DNA of 7,334 nucleotides. Source: JAWLBW01 sp041687475. Lineage in GTDB: Bacteria; J088; JAWLBW01. The stretch lies in the NCBI GenBank assembly GCA_041687475.1, contig JAWLBW010000239.1:1-7334 (forward strand). The letters run 5' to 3'. Of the stretch, positions 6,349 through 7,334 are shown piece after piece. A program made the position numbers and the translations under genes. The stretch's first letter is position 1, and every line of letters starts with the position of its first letter. The notes beneath the pieces are model-generated. The model did not search any database. It saw only the letters and a list, made by a program, of their open reading frames with translations, and was not told where the DNA came from.

Positions 6349-6594
6349 TTTCCCCCTCGAATGCGACCCGCTTGGCGCGGAGCTTCATTCGATATCAAAA
6401 CCGTAGCGGTGACTCGATACACGACCGCTGAAGTTATAGGATACCAACCTGCAGTATAAACTGCAAGGCAATCCGTAAAGCACTGCGGCAGCGAGGTGTA
6501 CGCCCTGATATACTCCCGTCATGCCTCAGGAACGCTCGCTTTTCAATCGTCTTCTGCATTCGTCTACGGGGAGGTGACATTCCCCGCCTTCTCC
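6349..6594. other. Non-coding stretch between the terminator and lactate dehydrogenase
   Basis: No supported protein gene or tRNA is seen here. It contains a short hairpin TGCAGT-ATAA-ACTGCA (6450-6465), whose minus strand also carries TATACT (6453-6458), a possible -10 box for a ~125-nt RNA ending at the terminator at 6322. A weak hairpin GGGGA...TCCCC (6568-6585) lies just after the lactate dehydrogenase stop and has no T-tract. The stretch may simply be a long 3' untranslated region. Confidence 0.4.
6506..6514 (+). promoter_or_regulatory. Extended -10 candidate, rightward
   Basis: The plus strand reads TGATATACT, an extended -10 (TGn plus TATACT, five of six matches to TATAAT). There is no -35 match at 16-18 nt. 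It would drive transcription antisense into the 3' end of the lactate dehydrogenase gene. An ATG at 6521, seven nt past the box, opens only 18 codons (MPQERSLFNRLLHSSTGR), so no gene is called. Confidence 0.2.
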
Positions 6595-7334
6595 TCACCC
6601 GTAACCGATCTCTTCGGCGGCCTGGCGTAGAATGGCCGCACTGTCTTTCAGCCGCGCCGTTTCGTCGTCGGCAAACCGTGAGTACAGGGTCTCGACAACA
6701 CCGGCCCGGCCCACCACGCGTGGAAGCGATAGCGTGACCTCGCGTACCCCCACCACCTCGGGCGTCAGTGCAGAGACCGTGTACACCGCGCGCTCGTCGT
6801 TGAGCATGGCCCGGCAGAGCCGGGAAAGACCGGCGCCGATGCCGAACCAGGTAGCCCCCTTCCCCTCGATAATGCGGTAGGCGGCATGGCGCACGCCCTC
6901 GTCGATACGGGTACGCACGCTATCGTCGAGCACCCGGCCCGAATTTTCGGCGAACCCGTCAATCGTCAAGCCCCCTATGCGCGCTTCAGACCAGGCCAGC
7001 ACTTCCGAATCGCCGTGTTCGCCGAGCACATAGGCGTGCACCGACTTGGGCGAGACGGCGAAGAATTCGCCCAGCAAGGCGCGGAAGCGGGCCGTGTCGA
7101 GAATGGTTCCCGAACCGAGCACGCGTCCCCCGACGTCGCCTGTTCGCTGCGCAATCCGGTGAACCACCTGCGTCATGACGTCGACGGGGTTGGTGGCCAC
7201 CAGCAGTATCGATTGCGGAGCCGCTTCGAGAACGGGGGGCACGATGGCTTCGAACACCCGGGCATTGCGGTCGAGCAACTGCAGGCGCGTTTCGCCCGGC
7301 CGCTGGGCGACGCCGGCGGCGAGAACGACCACGG
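6595..7334 (-). CDS. ldh: L-lactate dehydrogenase, 5' end beyond the window
   Basis: The visible 246 codons are the C-terminal three-quarters of an NAD-dependent L-lactate dehydrogenase, which interconverts pyruvate and L-lactate in the cytoplasm. The frame opens with VVVLAAGVAQRPGETR. The Gln in AQRPGETR sits at the substrate-specificity position, where malate dehydrogenases have Arg, so lactate is favoured. Next come TNPVDVMTQ, GSGTILDTARFR with the Asp partner of the catalytic pair, LGEHGDSE with the catalytic His, and GKGATWFGIG, whose Thr is also typical of lactate dehydrogenases. The GTG at 7332 is an internal Val codon, not the start. The N-terminal Rossmann GxGxxG region, about 70-80 residues, lies off the right edge. 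The C-terminus is of normal length. Annotation as malate dehydrogenase is the main alternative. Confidence 0.93.
   Translation of the reverse strand, partial: VVVLAAGVAQRPGETRLQLLDRNARVFEAIVPPVLEAAPQSILLVATNPVDVMTQVVHRIAQRTGDVGGRVLGSGTILDTARFRALLGEFFAVSPKSVHAYVLGEHGDSEVLAWSEARIGGLTIDGFAENSGRVLDDSVRTRIDEGVRHAAYRIIEGKGATWFGIGAGLSRLCRAMLNDERAVYTVSALTPEVVGVREVTLSLPRVVGRAGVVETLYSRFADDETARLKDSAAILRQAAEEIGYG

Noticed and set aside
6140..6388. 82-codon minus-strand open frame upstream of the lipoprotein
   Set aside because: It crosses the strong terminator and the 10-bp inverted repeat, overlaps the lipoprotein start and lacks a ribosome binding site.

Overview
The window reads as chromosomal DNA of a GC-rich Gram-negative bacterium. 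This rests on an outer-membrane-type lipoprotein signal, a Tat-exported dehydrogenase subunit, a YiaA-type inner-membrane protein, strong GGAGG ribosome binding sites and GC-rich hairpin terminators. A proteobacterium is likely, but no ribosomal or other phylogenetic marker is present, so the lineage is not fixed. All five real protein genes lie on the minus strand. The long open frames on the plus strand are GC-driven shadows.

Layout from left to right. Positions 1-772 hold no credible gene. They carry a short degenerate 25-bp repeat pair (48-89), which may be an insertion-sequence end, and then a roughly 260-bp GC-rich element in two direct copies (101-353 and 396-662). The copies differ by five transitions and a 13-bp indel, and that indel supplies or removes one arm of a long hairpin and a fourth G-tract. 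A hairpin at 687-726 may end the yiaA transcript. yiaA (773-1198) encodes a duplicated YiaAB membrane protein and has its own extended -10 promoter candidate.

Next is a two-gene operon, read right to left: a Tat-signal gluconate-2-dehydrogenase-subunit-3-like protein (2932-3579) and, overlapping by ATGA, a GMC-family flavin oxidoreductase (1379-2935). The small subunit probably takes the signal-less flavoprotein through the Tat system as a folded complex, making a periplasmic alcohol, sugar or sterol dehydrogenase. The cytochrome c subunit often found with such pairs is not in the window. A UUCG-tetraloop terminator (3698-3717) isolates this operon from the gene upstream.

Positions 3750-6152 encode an 800-residue surface lipoprotein with three cadherin/Ig-like repeats, an undefined middle region, a BACON-like domain and a nidogen-like C-terminal region. 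A 440-bp non-coding stretch (6153-6594) contains a perfect 10-bp inverted repeat, a strong minus-strand terminator and possible small-transcript signals. The window ends inside an L-lactate dehydrogenase gene (6595-7334), whose N-terminal part lies beyond the right edge.

No complete new defence or mobile system is visible. The most unusual part is the duplicated structured element on the left.
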